The translations under genes were made by a program, and so were the position numbers. From contig CBDBIK010000009.1 in the NCBI GenBank assembly GCA_965206145.1, forward strand, positions 434,001 to 498,000: a stretch of 64,000 nt of DNA, read 5' to 3'. Below the pieces are notes generated by a model. It was not told where the DNA came from and ran no database searches. It worked only from the letters and a program-made list of their open reading frames with translations. This DNA is from CBDBIK01 sp965206145 (GTDB lineage: Bacteria > Pseudomonadota > Alphaproteobacteria > TMED109). The number at the start of each line of letters is the position of its first letter. Position 1 is the stretch's first letter. Below, piece after piece: positions 44,861 through 53,521 of this stretch.

Positions 44861-45400
44861 TTAACTAACGGGAACCGTTCTGTTTTGCCCGAAATTCTTA
44901 GGCTCTACAAACATTTCCAGAAGGCCTTTCCCCGAATCGATTCCGCCCCAGTCGTCCGCCTCGAAACGAAGCACGGTGAGTGCCGCTGTTGGGTATTTCT
45001 CTTGCAACAGTTTTTCTTTTTCGCTCTTTGGGTTTTGCGAAAGTTTCCAAGCGAGTTCCGGCACGCCGGGATGGTGGCCCACCACCATTAATGTTCGCAC
45101 CGTTGCCAGGGTTTCTCGAACGCGGATGAGAATACGTTCTGCGCTCGCCAAATAAAGCCTCCTGTCCTCTTCCACAGGAGGGGTAGGCATCCAGATGGCG
45201 GCGGTCCGTCGCGCAGTGTCGAGACAGCGGACGGCGCTTGACGAGACAACCAGGTCGGGCACCAAGTTGAGTTTCTGCACGTATTCGCCGATCAGGGGAC
45301 AGGCACGTATCCCGCGCGTGGAAAGCGGGCGGTCGTGATCCTCGAGGCCGGTGTCCGTCCAGTCGGATTTTGCGTGGCGCAGGAGGAGGAGTGTCCTCAC
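44861..45400 (-). CDS. sixA: Phosphohistidine phosphatase SixA-like
   Basis: A histidine-phosphatase superfamily protein of 179 residues. The catalytic RHAKSDW motif follows the first strand, DHDRPLSTRG comes next, and VVGHHPGVPEL supplies the second active-site His. SixA dephosphorylates phosphohistidine in signalling or PTS proteins. The GTG start overlaps the stop of the gamma-lyase gene (GTGA), placing it as the last gene of the transsulfuration operon; a functional link is not obvious. Confidence 0.85.
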   Translation of the reverse strand: MRTLLLLRHAKSDWTDTGLEDHDRPLSTRGIRACPLIGEYVQKLNLVPDLVVSSSAVRCLDTARRTAAIWMPTPPVEEDRRLYLASAERILIRVRETLATVRTLMVVGHHPGVPELAWKLSQNPKSEKEKLLQEKYPTAALTVLRFEADDWGGIDSGKGLLEMFVEPKNFGQNRTVPVS

Positions 45401-46575
45401 TTGCCGCTCCGCGCTTGCTCCAGTGCCTGGTCGAGGTCGGCAATCAGGTCATCGGCGTGTTCCACGCCGATCGACAGCCGGATTAGCCCGTCGCTGATGC
45501 CGAGGTTACGTCGGATTTCAGGCGGGACCGAGGCATGCGTCATGAGTGCCGGGTGCTCGATCAAGCTCTCCACGCCACCAAGAGATTCGGCTAGCGCAAA
45601 CACCTCGCACGTTCCAAGCATACGTTTTGCTGCATCGAGCTCTCCCTTGATCTCAACTGTGACGATGCCGCCAAAGCCGTTCATTTGGCGTTGCGCGAGT
45701 TCATGTTGGGGGTGGCTTTCGAGGCCTGGGTAGATGACGCGATTTACGTGTGGGTGTGTTTCCAGCCAAGTGGCGATTTTAAGTGCGTTGATCGAATGGC
45801 GTTCCATGCGAAGTCCCAGTGTTTTGAGTCCGCGGTGGGCGAGGAACGAATCAAACGGCCCCTGGACGCCGCCGACGGCGTTCTGGAGATAAGCCAGGCG
45901 TTCTGCCAGGGAATCGTTCCCGGTCACGGCTACGCCACCCACGATGTCCGAGTGGCCATTCAGGTATTTGGTGGCCGAGTGCATGACGATGTCGAAGCCG
46001 TGCTCAAGGGGGCGCTGCACCCAGGGAGAGGCAAAGGTATTGTCGACAACGGAAAGGATGCCGCGATCTCGGGCGAGGCTTGCAAGTTCGGCGAGATCGA
46101 CGAGCTTCAGCATCGGATTCGTGGGTGTTTCGACCCAGATCATGTCGACATCGGGCGTGATTGCTTCTGCCACGGCCTCGGTCCGTGAAAGGTCGGCGAA
46201 CGAGAACCGCAGGCCCGAAGCCGCCTTGCGGACCCCTTCGAAGAGCCTGCGCGTCCCGCCGTAGAGGTCGTCCATGGCGAGCACGTGCGCGCCTGAATCT
46301 AGGAGTGTCAGAACTGCATCGGTTGCGGCCATGCCGGAAGCGAACGCAAATCCGTGTCGCCCGCCCTCCAGATCGGCGATGCAGCGCTCATAAGCACCGC
46401 GTGTCGGGTTGTCCGTGCGTGAGTACTCGTAGCCTTTGTGGACGGCGGGAGCTTCCTGGGTGTAGGTGGAGGTTGCGTAGATTGGTGTAATCACCGCACC
46501 CGTCGAGGGGTCTGGCTGTTGACCTGCGTGGATTGAGCGGGTTTCAAATCGCCGGTTGTGGCCTTCACCGCTCAT
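45397..46575 (-). CDS. Cystathionine gamma-lyase/synthase family enzyme
   Basis: A PLP enzyme of the Cys/Met metabolism family, 392 residues. Motifs include TRSIHAGQQPDPSTGAVITP, YEYSRTDNPTRGAYE, DDLYGGTRRLFE and the PLP lysine in HSATKYLNGHSDIVGG. Gamma-lyase (cystathionine to cysteine) is favoured over gamma-synthase because it is coupled to a cystathionine beta-synthase by a four-base overlap, together forming reverse transsulfuration. Sequence alone does not separate the two activities. Confidence 0.9.
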   Translation of the reverse strand: MSGEGHNRRFETRSIHAGQQPDPSTGAVITPIYATSTYTQEAPAVHKGYEYSRTDNPTRGAYERCIADLEGGRHGFAFASGMAATDAVLTLLDSGAHVLAMDDLYGGTRRLFEGVRKAASGLRFSFADLSRTEAVAEAITPDVDMIWVETPTNPMLKLVDLAELASLARDRGILSVVDNTFASPWVQRPLEHGFDIVMHSATKYLNGHSDIVGGVAVTGNDSLAERLAYLQNAVGGVQGPFDSFLAHRGLKTLGLRMERHSINALKIATWLETHPHVNRVIYPGLESHPQHELAQRQMNGFGGIVTVEIKGELDAAKRMLGTCEVFALAESLGGVESLIEHPALMTHASVPPEIRRNLGISDGLIRLSIGVEHADDLIADLDQALEQARSGK

Positions 46576-47960
46576 GCTGTTGCCTTTCTCTCGGCGCGCT
46601 CAAGTCCACGTACGAGATCCATTCGAGTGACAATGCCCACGAGGGCGTCACCGTCGACAATCACGGCATAGCCATCTTTCTCGACTGTGGCTACGAGTTT
46701 TGGTTCTGGCAAGGACGAATCAAGCAACGGAGCATCGACCCGGAGTGCCTCGCCGCTGGGGATTCCGAATCCGTTTTTGCGGGCCGCGGACAGGGTGGAT
46801 TCCTCGTCCAGGACGCCAAGGATACGGCCCTTGGTGTCGAGGACGGGAACTGCTCCTCCCGGAGCTTCGCGGAGCTGGAAGCAAGCAGAACGGAGAGGTG
46901 CGTCTGTACGTACCACGGGCGTCATGCCCTCGTCGTGACGGCGTAGCACGAGATCACCGATGTCGTTTCGGGAAGACGGGACCTGGAAGCCTTCCTCGCG
47001 CATCCAGCCATTGTCAAACATTCGGTTGAGGTACTTGTTGCCGGTATCACAGGCGAGTGTCACCACACGTTTTCCCCGGGTCTGCCTGCGGCAATAGCGG
47101 AGCGCGGCGGCAATTAATGTTCCGCTCGACGAGCCGACGAGGATGCCCTCGTCTGCCAGCACCGAGCGGGCGGTCTCAAATGCTTCCCCGTCGGAAACGG
47201 CCATCGCTTCGGTTACGAGGTCGAGATCGAGGATTGTCGGTACGTAGTCCTCACCAATTCCTTCCACGGCCCAGCTTCCAACTTCTTCGGGGGCTTGGCC
47301 AGTCGAAACCAGGGGTTCGAGAATGGATCCCACAGGATCGGCAAGGACAAGGTCAACGTCGGGATTGGCCTTGTGAAGACAACGGCCCACGCCCGTGATC
47401 GTGCCGCCGGTGCCTACGCCAGCCACGAATGCGTCCACCTGTCCGTCCATCTGGGCAAGAATTTCAGGCCCGGTCGTAGTTTCGTGCGCCTTCACGTTGG
47501 CCGGATTGGTGAACTGGTCGATGTAGAAGGAGTCAGGGATCTCCTTTTCGAGCCGGGTGGCCATGTCGGAGTAGTAATCGGGATGGCCTTTGCCTACATC
47601 GGAACGCGAAGGGACGATTTCCGCGCCGAGCGCGCGAAGGTGGCGTGCCTTTTCCTTGGCCATTTTGTCTGGCATTACCACAAGCATTCGGTAGCCCTTC
47701 TGCCTGGCGATCAGGGCAAGCCCGAGACCGGTGTTTCCTGCCGTCCCCTCGATGATGGTTCCGCCAGGTTTCAGTCTTCCGTCGGCTTCGGCCGCTTCCA
47801 CCATCCACCGAGCCGGGCGGTCCTTAATGGAGCCACCCGGATTCTGGTTTTCAAGCTTGAGAAACAATCGACAAAGACCTGTTTCGGTGCGGGTGAGTTC
47901 GACCATCGGAGTATTCCCGATCAGGTCGAGTACCGAATGGGCGAGCGGTGGCGATTCCAT
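46572..47960 (-). CDS. Cystathionine beta-synthase
   Basis: A fold-type II PLP enzyme (residues about 10-320: IGNTPMVELTR, the PLP lysine in NPGGSIKDRPA, EGTAGNTGLGLAL, GTGGTITGVGR) followed by a C-terminal pair of CBS domains (RTDAPLRSACFQL and VDGDALVGIVTRMDLV). This combination distinguishes it from plain cysteine synthase. It condenses homocysteine with serine or O-acetylserine. The ATG at 47960 gives 462 residues and a canonical start; the frame is open back to 48050. It overlaps the gamma-lyase gene by four bases. Confidence 0.9.
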   Translation of the reverse strand: MESPPLAHSVLDLIGNTPMVELTRTETGLCRLFLKLENQNPGGSIKDRPARWMVEAAEADGRLKPGGTIIEGTAGNTGLGLALIARQKGYRMLVVMPDKMAKEKARHLRALGAEIVPSRSDVGKGHPDYYSDMATRLEKEIPDSFYIDQFTNPANVKAHETTTGPEILAQMDGQVDAFVAGVGTGGTITGVGRCLHKANPDVDLVLADPVGSILEPLVSTGQAPEEVGSWAVEGIGEDYVPTILDLDLVTEAMAVSDGEAFETARSVLADEGILVGSSSGTLIAAALRYCRRQTRGKRVVTLACDTGNKYLNRMFDNGWMREEGFQVPSSRNDIGDLVLRRHDEGMTPVVRTDAPLRSACFQLREAPGGAVPVLDTKGRILGVLDEESTLSAARKNGFGIPSGEALRVDAPLLDSSLPEPKLVATVEKDGYAVIVDGDALVGIVTRMDLVRGLERAERKATA

Positions 47961-47978
47961 GCGAGGAGTTCCGGTGGA

Positions 47979-47995
47979 TCCCGGCGACGCCGGGA
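47979..47995 (-). other. Compact hairpin between CBS-domain gene and cystathionine beta-synthase
   Basis: TCCCGGCGACGCCGGGA is a near-perfect palindrome directly after the stop of the CBS-domain gene and 18 bases before the next start. It could attenuate read-through between the two genes or stabilise the upstream message. There is no T-run. Confidence 0.5.
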
Positions 47996-48000
47996 GGAGG

Positions 48001-48426
48001 TCAGGTCTGGATAAATTCCCGGAGCCGTTCGGTCTCCGCGAGAGCTTCATCGAGTCGGTACTTCACCAAATCTCCGATGCTGACGATGCCCATAAGCCGT
48101 CCATCCTGGACGACGGGCAGGTGGCGGATGCGGCGTTTGGTCATCATGCCGAGGCAGTTGACCACCGTGTCATCAGGTGTGCAGGTTCTGGTCTTCGAAG
48201 ACATCAACTTGCGGACCTTGCGCTCGGCGAGGCCATCTTCGTCTTTTCTCATCGCGTAAGCGATGTCTCGCTCGGAGATGATTCCGACGATTGTGCCGTT
48301 CTCAATTACCGGCAGTGCACCGATTTTCCGTTCGGCGAGTTCCTCCGCAGCCTCGCGGATGGTCTTTTCGGGGTCGATCGTAGTCACGCCACTTCCTTTT
48401 TCCTGCAAAATATTCCGGACATACAT
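48001..48426 (-). CDS. CBS-domain pair protein
   Basis: A 141-residue protein consisting of two CBS domains (TIREAAEELAERKIGALPV then GIISERDIAYAM; VVNCLGMMTKRRIRHLPVV then GIVSIGDLVKYRL). Such stand-alone pairs bind adenine nucleotides and regulate partners. GGGAGAAAAG precedes the ATG at 48426; the upstream open frame has no similarity. It sits first in the transsulfuration gene group, which may suggest regulation of that pathway, but this is not shown by sequence. Confidence 0.88.
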   Translation of the reverse strand: MYVRNILQEKGSGVTTIDPEKTIREAAEELAERKIGALPVIENGTIVGIISERDIAYAMRKDEDGLAERKVRKLMSSKTRTCTPDDTVVNCLGMMTKRRIRHLPVVQDGRLMGIVSIGDLVKYRLDEALAETERLREFIQT

Positions 48427-48598
48427 CTTCTTTTCTCCCTTCTTGGCCGGCCCGCCTGCGACGGTTTGGCTACACTTAAGCGTAACGATATGGAAGGAAA
48501 ATCGAGAATCGAACGGAATTTCGATCTGATTCCTTTTGGAATCTGTAGGCTGGGCCGGCAGCGCTTCTGTTGCAGTTTCAAGGTGAAGGAGAGGCTCC

Positions 48599-49294
48599 AT
48601 GGCGTGGAAGCCTAATGTTGTGAAAGCGTGTGTTTTCGACATGTTCGGGACGCTGTTTGATGTGCATTCGTCCGTGGCCGCCTGCCGTGACGCGTTTGGC
48701 CCGGAAGGAGATGCGTTCAGCCTTGCGTGGCGGGCAAAACAGCTCAATTACAGTTGGCTTCGCGCCTTGATGGGCCGCTACGTCCCGTTCTGGAACCTGA
48801 CGTGCGATGCCCTTGATGCGACGCTTGCAGCCTATGGGCGTGCAGATGATTCCGCGCTGCGCCAGCGCTTGCTCGATGCCTACCGCGTGATCAAGGCCTA
48901 TCCGGATGCAGGCCCAGCACTTGAGGCGCTCCGGGAGGGTGGGGTGCGCACCGCGATTCTCACCAATGGAAGCCGTGACATGGTGGAGAGTGCCCTGGAC
49001 GCATCGGGATTGGGAGTCTTTTTCGACGAGGTGATGAGCGTCGAGGCGGTCGAGACTTTCAAGCCTGATCCGAGGGTCTATCGGATGGCGGCCGAGAAGC
49101 TGGGAGAAGAGGCGTCCGCCCTGGTTCTTGTTTCGGCGCATCCGTGGGATCTCGCTGGAGCCAGGAGCTTCGGCTTCCAAGGAATCCACGTGGACCGAGC
49201 GGGTTCAGGCAATCTGGAGCGGGTAGGGTTCGGACCCAGCACGACCATCCGTGGGCTCGATGATCTTCCCGGACTGCTTGTGACCTCGCGCTGA
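48599..49294 (+). CDS. Haloacid dehalogenase type II-like hydrolase
   Basis: HAD-superfamily hydrolase of 231 residues. Motif I is VFDMFGTLFD, where Met replaces the second Asp as in 2-haloacid dehalogenases rather than phosphatases; motif II is TNGSRDMVESA; the Lys of motif III is in VETFKPDPRVYRM; the late motif is VSAHPWDLAGA. The motif pattern supports an (S)-2-haloacid dehalogenase activity, although many such proteins have other substrates. It diverges from the CBS-domain gene with about 170 bases between starts. Confidence 0.87.
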   Translation: MAWKPNVVKACVFDMFGTLFDVHSSVAACRDAFGPEGDAFSLAWRAKQLNYSWLRALMGRYVPFWNLTCDALDATLAAYGRADDSALRQRLLDAYRVIKAYPDAGPALEALREGGVRTAILTNGSRDMVESALDASGLGVFFDEVMSVEAVETFKPDPRVYRMAAEKLGEEASALVLVSAHPWDLAGARSFGFQGIHVDRAGSGNLERVGFGPSTTIRGLDDLPGLLVTSR

Positions 49295-49415
49295 GTCGAT
49301 CGCGTTATTCCGATCTTGCAGTGTTTATTGATTCAGAAACGGGCAAACACGTGTTCAGTTGCCTAAGGTTTCTGGTATTCGAGTTTCGTTGTTAGCGTTT
49401 GCTGAATTTTCACAG

Positions 49416-50255
49416 TTACTTCGAGCCGGCAGTCTCCTTCCATGCCTTCTCCGTGAAGGGCTGGTAGAAGACGGGATTCCGGCAGGCGCGGCAGACAGCG
49501 TACCGGTTGCGTTTTTGCGCCTTGCGTTTCCATTGGCACTGCAAGCATGAGACGACGTAACGAGGCGGAGCAAACCGCACTCGGTGGCATCTGCGACCTG
49601 AGCATCCGATCGATAGTGCCGCCGCTCTCCACACTTGGTCATGACCGTGGTTTGATCCGACGAGTGCGTGCGCGATTTCGTGTAGGACCGTGTCCTGCAC
49701 TTCGTGCTCAGGAGCTCGGAGTACGAACAGGTGCGAGAGGCTGATCGTTTTCGTACCGTGGTTGCAGCATCCTGCTCGAACGTAGGCATCGTCGAACTGG
49801 AAACTCCAATTGGAGAGGCCGTGGTGCTCCATTAGGCGTTCGGCCTCGGAAGAGACGTCCTTGAGGCGGGTGGCACTAGCGTTGTTCTCGTCTTCTCCAC
49901 CATCGAGTATCTCGTAGGGGACGCGAACCTCTTTGCCATTGTCGCAGGCTACGCAAGCGCGCTTGGGGCCGAGAGTGGTGACAGTTGCATGTTGAGTTTT
50001 TGAACGATGCTTGAAGGAGACTCTTTGGCCGGGATGGAACCTCGCTTTGAGGGTGGCAGAGCGGGTGTTCACGCGGCGACGTTGGCCACCTTCCCAGGGT
50101 GAGAGGGCGGTCCAGGGAACTTGGTACTCGGATCCGTCTGCGGTCACGACGATCGCCGTGCGGGTGGATTTACGGGCTACGTGCCCGGGTATGGAATGGC
50201 CTTGGTGAGAGAAGATGACAGGAGCATGGAGAGATACGTTTGCGGGTTGTGCCAT
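49416..50255 (-). CDS. SprT-like zinc metalloprotease
   Basis: The C-terminal half is a SprT-like domain: zinc motif HEIAH at residues 192-196 in VLHEIAHALVGSNHGHD, followed by a zinc-ribbon pair CLQC and CRAC near residues 236-257. SprT/Spartan proteins act on DNA-protein crosslinks in eukaryotes; bacterial roles are unclear. The first 110 residues contain two SH3-like repeats (PGHVARKSTRTAIVVTAD and PGQRVSFKHRSKTQHATVTT), an unusual addition that could bind nucleic acid. 279 residues. Confidence 0.85.
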   Translation of the reverse strand: MAQPANVSLHAPVIFSHQGHSIPGHVARKSTRTAIVVTADGSEYQVPWTALSPWEGGQRRRVNTRSATLKARFHPGQRVSFKHRSKTQHATVTTLGPKRACVACDNGKEVRVPYEILDGGEDENNASATRLKDVSSEAERLMEHHGLSNWSFQFDDAYVRAGCCNHGTKTISLSHLFVLRAPEHEVQDTVLHEIAHALVGSNHGHDQVWRAAALSIGCSGRRCHRVRFAPPRYVVSCLQCQWKRKAQKRNRYAVCRACRNPVFYQPFTEKAWKETAGSK

Positions 50256-50664
50256 ATCGGGTTTCCTTATTGAGGTTTTTGAGTTGTTTCGGCTTGTTCA
50301 ATCGAGGTCAGGCTTTTCGTGAAAAGAGATTTTTCTGGATTGGCATTACCATGAGGAATGTTGTCGACCTGAATGATATACCACGTTCGTTCTTGCGCAG
50401 TCAACTCACTCCTGAGGGCTCCTTCGTTATGTTTAGCCGCGCGGGCAAATTTCCAATTATTTTTCTTGATTGGATCCGGTTCGGAAGAAAGCGTAAAGTG
50501 TTTGATTCCCCAGATCTCAACCCGCTTTTTCCTACTCAGAGTCAACTCTTCCCGGTATCCAATTGTTTTTGGTTTCCCATAAACACATTGGGAACGCTTT
50601 CCTTGGAAGTGAGAACCATTGGGCTCTCTGATTTTCACCGGAGCCCTCCCGGTTTCGTTTGTGG
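50256..50664. other. 409-bp gap, no convincing gene
   Basis: Between the SprT-like gene start and the soxA end. The segment is AT-rich compared with its flanks. A 142-codon plus-strand frame (50240-50668) crosses it but has no recognisable protein, overlaps both neighbours on the opposite strand and lacks a convincing start, so it is not called. Confidence 0.5.
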
Positions 50665-51459
50665 TTAGCGCCTGACAGCCGGTGCTTCCACGGGGATTCC
50701 CGTCCCCCGCCACCCGACGTAGAGCTGGAGCGCATTGTAGTCGTCGCTCCCGATCGGAAGAGGCTCCGCCCGAGCTTGCTCGTTGCAGAATTGGAAGCGA
50801 CGATGCACTGAAGCAAGCTTCCCCCATCGCAGAAGGTACGTAGGAAATCCGTTGATCTGCCCTTGGCTGATGTGTTCGGCCCGCAGGTAATTTCCCACCT
50901 GCTGATCGTGGCACTGGGTGCACGCAAGGCTCATCTGCCCGACCCGTTCGTGATAGAGATCTTTCCCTCGCTCAAACCAGGGTGCTGCATCCCCATCGAT
51001 TCGGACGGAAAGCAGGAGACCTGTCGACTGGCGGGTGACGTAAGCTGACATCGAAAGAAGTGCTTCGCTTTCTTGCTCGTAGGGTATGACTTTCATGTTG
51101 CGCACCCGGCAGAGGTTGATCTTCTGCTCGAGATTGACGAGCGATTTGCTCGAAGGATCGATCTTCGGGAAAGCTGTTGCCACCCCACGCATGGATTCGG
51201 TCGCATCACCGTGACAAGTCGCGCACGAACGCTCCTGTGCCCCCTCGATCTTGCTCCAGGCCTCTTCGCCTGCTTCGACCCACAAGAGCCCCGGATTGGC
51301 GAAATCGTCATCTTGGATTGCGCGGGTCTCAGGGCGTGCGAAGAAATAGCCTGAGCGGGCTTCATCGAAAGGGGAAAGGGGTTCTTCTGCCGCTGCTGGA
51401 CCAGAGAAGGTGATTGCAGCGAACGTCAGCACCAGTGCGGCGCGAACGGCCGTTCTCAC
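50665..51459 (-). CDS. soxA: Sulfur oxidation diheme cytochrome SoxA
   Basis: SoxA with SoxX loads thiosulfate or other sulfur onto the SoxY carrier in the periplasm. The 264-residue protein has a signal peptide (ALVLTFAAITFSGPAAA), CATCH at about residues 79-83, CTQCH at 180-184 and the active-site cysteine ligand (residue 225) in RRFQFCNEQARAEPL, the SoxA signature. The GTG start overlaps the soxZ stop (GTGA). Confidence 0.95.
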   Translation of the reverse strand: MRTAVRAALVLTFAAITFSGPAAAEEPLSPFDEARSGYFFARPETRAIQDDDFANPGLLWVEAGEEAWSKIEGAQERSCATCHGDATESMRGVATAFPKIDPSSKSLVNLEQKINLCRVRNMKVIPYEQESEALLSMSAYVTRQSTGLLLSVRIDGDAAPWFERGKDLYHERVGQMSLACTQCHDQQVGNYLRAEHISQGQINGFPTYLLRWGKLASVHRRFQFCNEQARAEPLPIGSDDYNALQLYVGWRGTGIPVEAPAVRR

Positions 51460-51845
51460 GCTCCCGCAAGCCTTTCCGTTGCGGTTTCCAGAGGTAGAAC
51501 CTCGCGCCCATCCTCGTCGAGGACGGTGACGAACGCACTTTTGGTGGTTGATCTCAGGTAGTCATCGATCCACTCGACCTCGACCACGCCCGAGGTATCG
51601 AGACGGAGTGGAAACGAAAGAAACGGGTTCTCCGAGACACCGGAATGCCATTGCGCCCGGAATGTTTCATGGCCGTTGAAGCGACAGATCACGGTCTGGA
51701 TGATGAAACGCGGATAAATCACGCCAGTCTGTGTATCGCGTCGCACGCCGGGCTCCATCTGGTGCTTGGCGAGCGTCTTGATCGTGACGGTCTCGCCTTT
51801 TTGAGCGCGCTCGGGGACTTTCAGGCGGCGTTCACTGTCAGACAT
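51456..51845 (-). CDS. soxZ: Sulfur oxidation protein SoxZ
   Basis: SoxZ partners SoxY in the carrier complex. The 129-residue product has the Ig-like SoxZ fold segments GETVTIKTLAKHQMEPGVRR, VICRFNGHETFRAQW and FPLRLDTSGVVEVEWID. No signal peptide, as expected for a protein exported with SoxY. It lies 9 bases after soxY and overlaps soxA. Confidence 0.94.
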   Translation of the reverse strand: MSDSERRLKVPERAQKGETVTIKTLAKHQMEPGVRRDTQTGVIYPRFIIQTVICRFNGHETFRAQWHSGVSENPFLSFPLRLDTSGVVEVEWIDDYLRSTTKSAFVTVLDEDGREVLPLETATERLAGA

Positions 51846-51854
51846 TTCCGCCCC

Positions 51855-52379
51855 CTAGGAGCACGCACCCAAGGTGACGTCGACCATGCGGGATGCAAAC
51901 CCTAGCCGCCCATCGACCATGTCGGCCACCACAATCAAATCAGAGGTCTGGCGCATGCGGCAGCGCATGGCGATCTCGACTCGGCCCGATTGCTCGGTAA
52001 AGAAGTATTTCGCCACCTCGGGGAACGGGTTGCCCATGGCGAGGACGTGAACGGCCCGAGGAATATCGTCGCCTCGCATCGAGCAGTGCACCCGAAAGGT
52101 GATCGGTACCACGTTTCCGTTCTCGGCGATTTCGGGAGCGTCGAGCTCGGCTAGCCCTTCCTCCGGGATGCGTTTCCGGATGAGGTTGCGGAGAATCCGT
52201 TTCGCCTCTTCGGGATCGGGATCGACACGGAAGGTCTGCCGGAAGCTCTGGAAACGATCTCGGTAGGGATTTCCTTCGCGATCGTCCTCGGCGCGCACAG
52301 ACCCTGTAGCGCCGACGAGAGCCGCTGCACCCGCAACCGTCAGCAGTTCACGCCTTGTCTTTCCCTCTCGATCCTTCAT
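51855..52379 (-). CDS. soxY: Sulfur carrier protein SoxY
   Basis: SoxY carries sulfur intermediates on a C-terminal cysteine. The 174-residue product has a Tat signal (TRRELLTVAGAAALVGATGS) and the SoxY body (RVHCSMRGDDIPRAVHVLAM, then NPFPEVAKYFF and RMRQTSDLIVVADM). The canonical ending is GGCGG; here it ends VTLGACS, so the Cys is penultimate and followed only by Ser. The ATG at 52379 starts the Tat signal. Identity is sure from the fold segments and from soxZ and soxA following. Confidence 0.93.
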   Translation of the reverse strand: MKDREGKTRRELLTVAGAAALVGATGSVRAEDDREGNPYRDRFQSFRQTFRVDPDPEEAKRILRNLIRKRIPEEGLAELDAPEIAENGNVVPITFRVHCSMRGDDIPRAVHVLAMGNPFPEVAKYFFTEQSGRVEIAMRCRMRQTSDLIVVADMVDGRLGFASRMVDVTLGACS

Positions 52380-52470
52380 AAAGGCTCGCCGCAGGCCCTC
52401 CGGGTGGGCTGTATCACACTCGACATATAGGGTAGCGACCATACAGTGCATTGAGGACTGGGCGCGTGCA

Positions 52471-52962
52471 TCACTTCCGGAGCGTCTTCAGATACGCGAT
52501 CACGTCTTCGATCGTCTGTGCGTCAAGGATCGGCCGATTCCGGTGCTTCGTGGCCACCCGCTTGAGCCCATCCACTCGGTGGAACGCCGGCATCACGGTG
52601 TCCGGATTAAGGACCTGGGGTGCCACCAAACGGAGACGAAGCTGTGCCTCGCTGTACCGATCGCCAACCCCGTCGAGTGCAGGACCCAAATTCCCATGAA
52701 ATTGTTCCTCCGGAATCGGGGCGTGATGACAGGCAAGGCAATTGCCTTCGCGTCCCGCTACGATGGCACGCCCTCGGACGGGATCGCCTTCCAGACCACC
52801 GAGAGGCTCCGGGATTCCATCTCCTTTCTTTGAGTATTCAACAACTCTATATGGTTGGCCGACGGCGTCCTCCGGCATGAGGAACGCTAGGGAAATGAGG
52901 AATGTCATACCCCCTGCCATGAGGCGAATCGCTATCGCTTTCTCTGCAGGTGCTTTTGCCAT
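52471..52962 (-). CDS. soxX: Sulfur oxidation cytochrome SoxX
   Basis: SoxX is the monoheme partner of SoxA. The 163-residue product has one heme site (CLACHH) in EGNCLACHHAPIPEEQFHG and the SoxX-like segments GNLGPALDGVGDRYSEAQLR and NPDTVMPAFHRVDGL, which supplies the Met ligand. Starting at 52962 gives a proper basic n-region before the hydrophobic core (MTFLISLAFLM); starts at 52920 or 52908 would lack it. With the longer start the gene overlaps the divergent cytochrome gene by 44 bases. Confidence 0.9.
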   Translation of the reverse strand: MAKAPAEKAIAIRLMAGGMTFLISLAFLMPEDAVGQPYRVVEYSKKGDGIPEPLGGLEGDPVRGRAIVAGREGNCLACHHAPIPEEQFHGNLGPALDGVGDRYSEAQLRLRLVAPQVLNPDTVMPAFHRVDGLKRVATKHRNRPILDAQTIEDVIAYLKTLRK

Positions 52963-53515
52963 TCTGCTGGCACTTCTCTCTGTCCGCCCTGCCGTCGCCC
53001 AGGACCCTGATGACGCTGCGCACCTTGCGGCCCCTTGCGCAGGTTGTCACGGCACCGGAGGCCGTGCGCCCGGAAACACGATTCCTCGCCTCGCCGGGTT
53101 ACGGGAAAACTACATCGTCAGGAGCATGGAGGACTATCGCTCCAATGCCCGCCCGAATGAAGAGATGGCCAGGATTTCTCGTGGCTTCGACGACGAAGCG
53201 ATCGCAGCTCTTGCCCGGTACTTTGCAAACCAGGATTGGACGCCGACGGGGATGCCGTCGGACGAAGCCCTTGCCCGCGAAGGTCTGCAGACGGCACGGA
53301 ACCGCTGTGCTTCTTGCCACGGCTCGAGGGGCAGTGGTGGAGTGAGCGGGCCCCGACTTGCGGGGCAACCCGTGGCCTACCTGATCTCTGCATCCACCGC
53401 TTATCGGGACGGCGTGCGCACCGGCCAGGGCGCGCGTGCGAAGGTGTTCGCGATGAAAGGCCTGACAGACGAGCAAATCAGAGCCCTCAGTCACTTCTAC
53501 TCCGGACAGAGGTGA
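52919..53515 (+). CDS. Diheme cytochrome c, FccA/SoxE-like
   Basis: A periplasmic cytochrome of 198 residues with a signal peptide (AIAFSAGAFAILLALLSVRP) and two cytochrome c domains, each with a heme site: CAGCH near residue 41 and CASCH near residue 127. This two-domain form, directly followed by an FccB-like flavoprotein after 6 bases, matches the heme subunit of flavocytochrome c sulfide dehydrogenase (SoxE/FccA). The ATG at 52919 starts the signal peptide; starts at 52877 or 52895 are possible. It diverges from soxX. Confidence 0.88.
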   Translation: MRRIAIAFSAGAFAILLALLSVRPAVAQDPDDAAHLAAPCAGCHGTGGRAPGNTIPRLAGLRENYIVRSMEDYRSNARPNEEMARISRGFDDEAIAALARYFANQDWTPTGMPSDEALAREGLQTARNRCASCHGSRGSGGVSGPRLAGQPVAYLISASTAYRDGVRTGQGARAKVFAMKGLTDEQIRALSHFYSGQR

Positions 53516-53521
53516 AACCCC

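Noticed and set aside
50240..50668. 142-codon plus-strand frame between the SprT-like gene and soxA
   Set aside because: Overlaps both opposing genes at its ends, has no family resemblance and an AT-rich composition that favours chance aromatic and basic residues.
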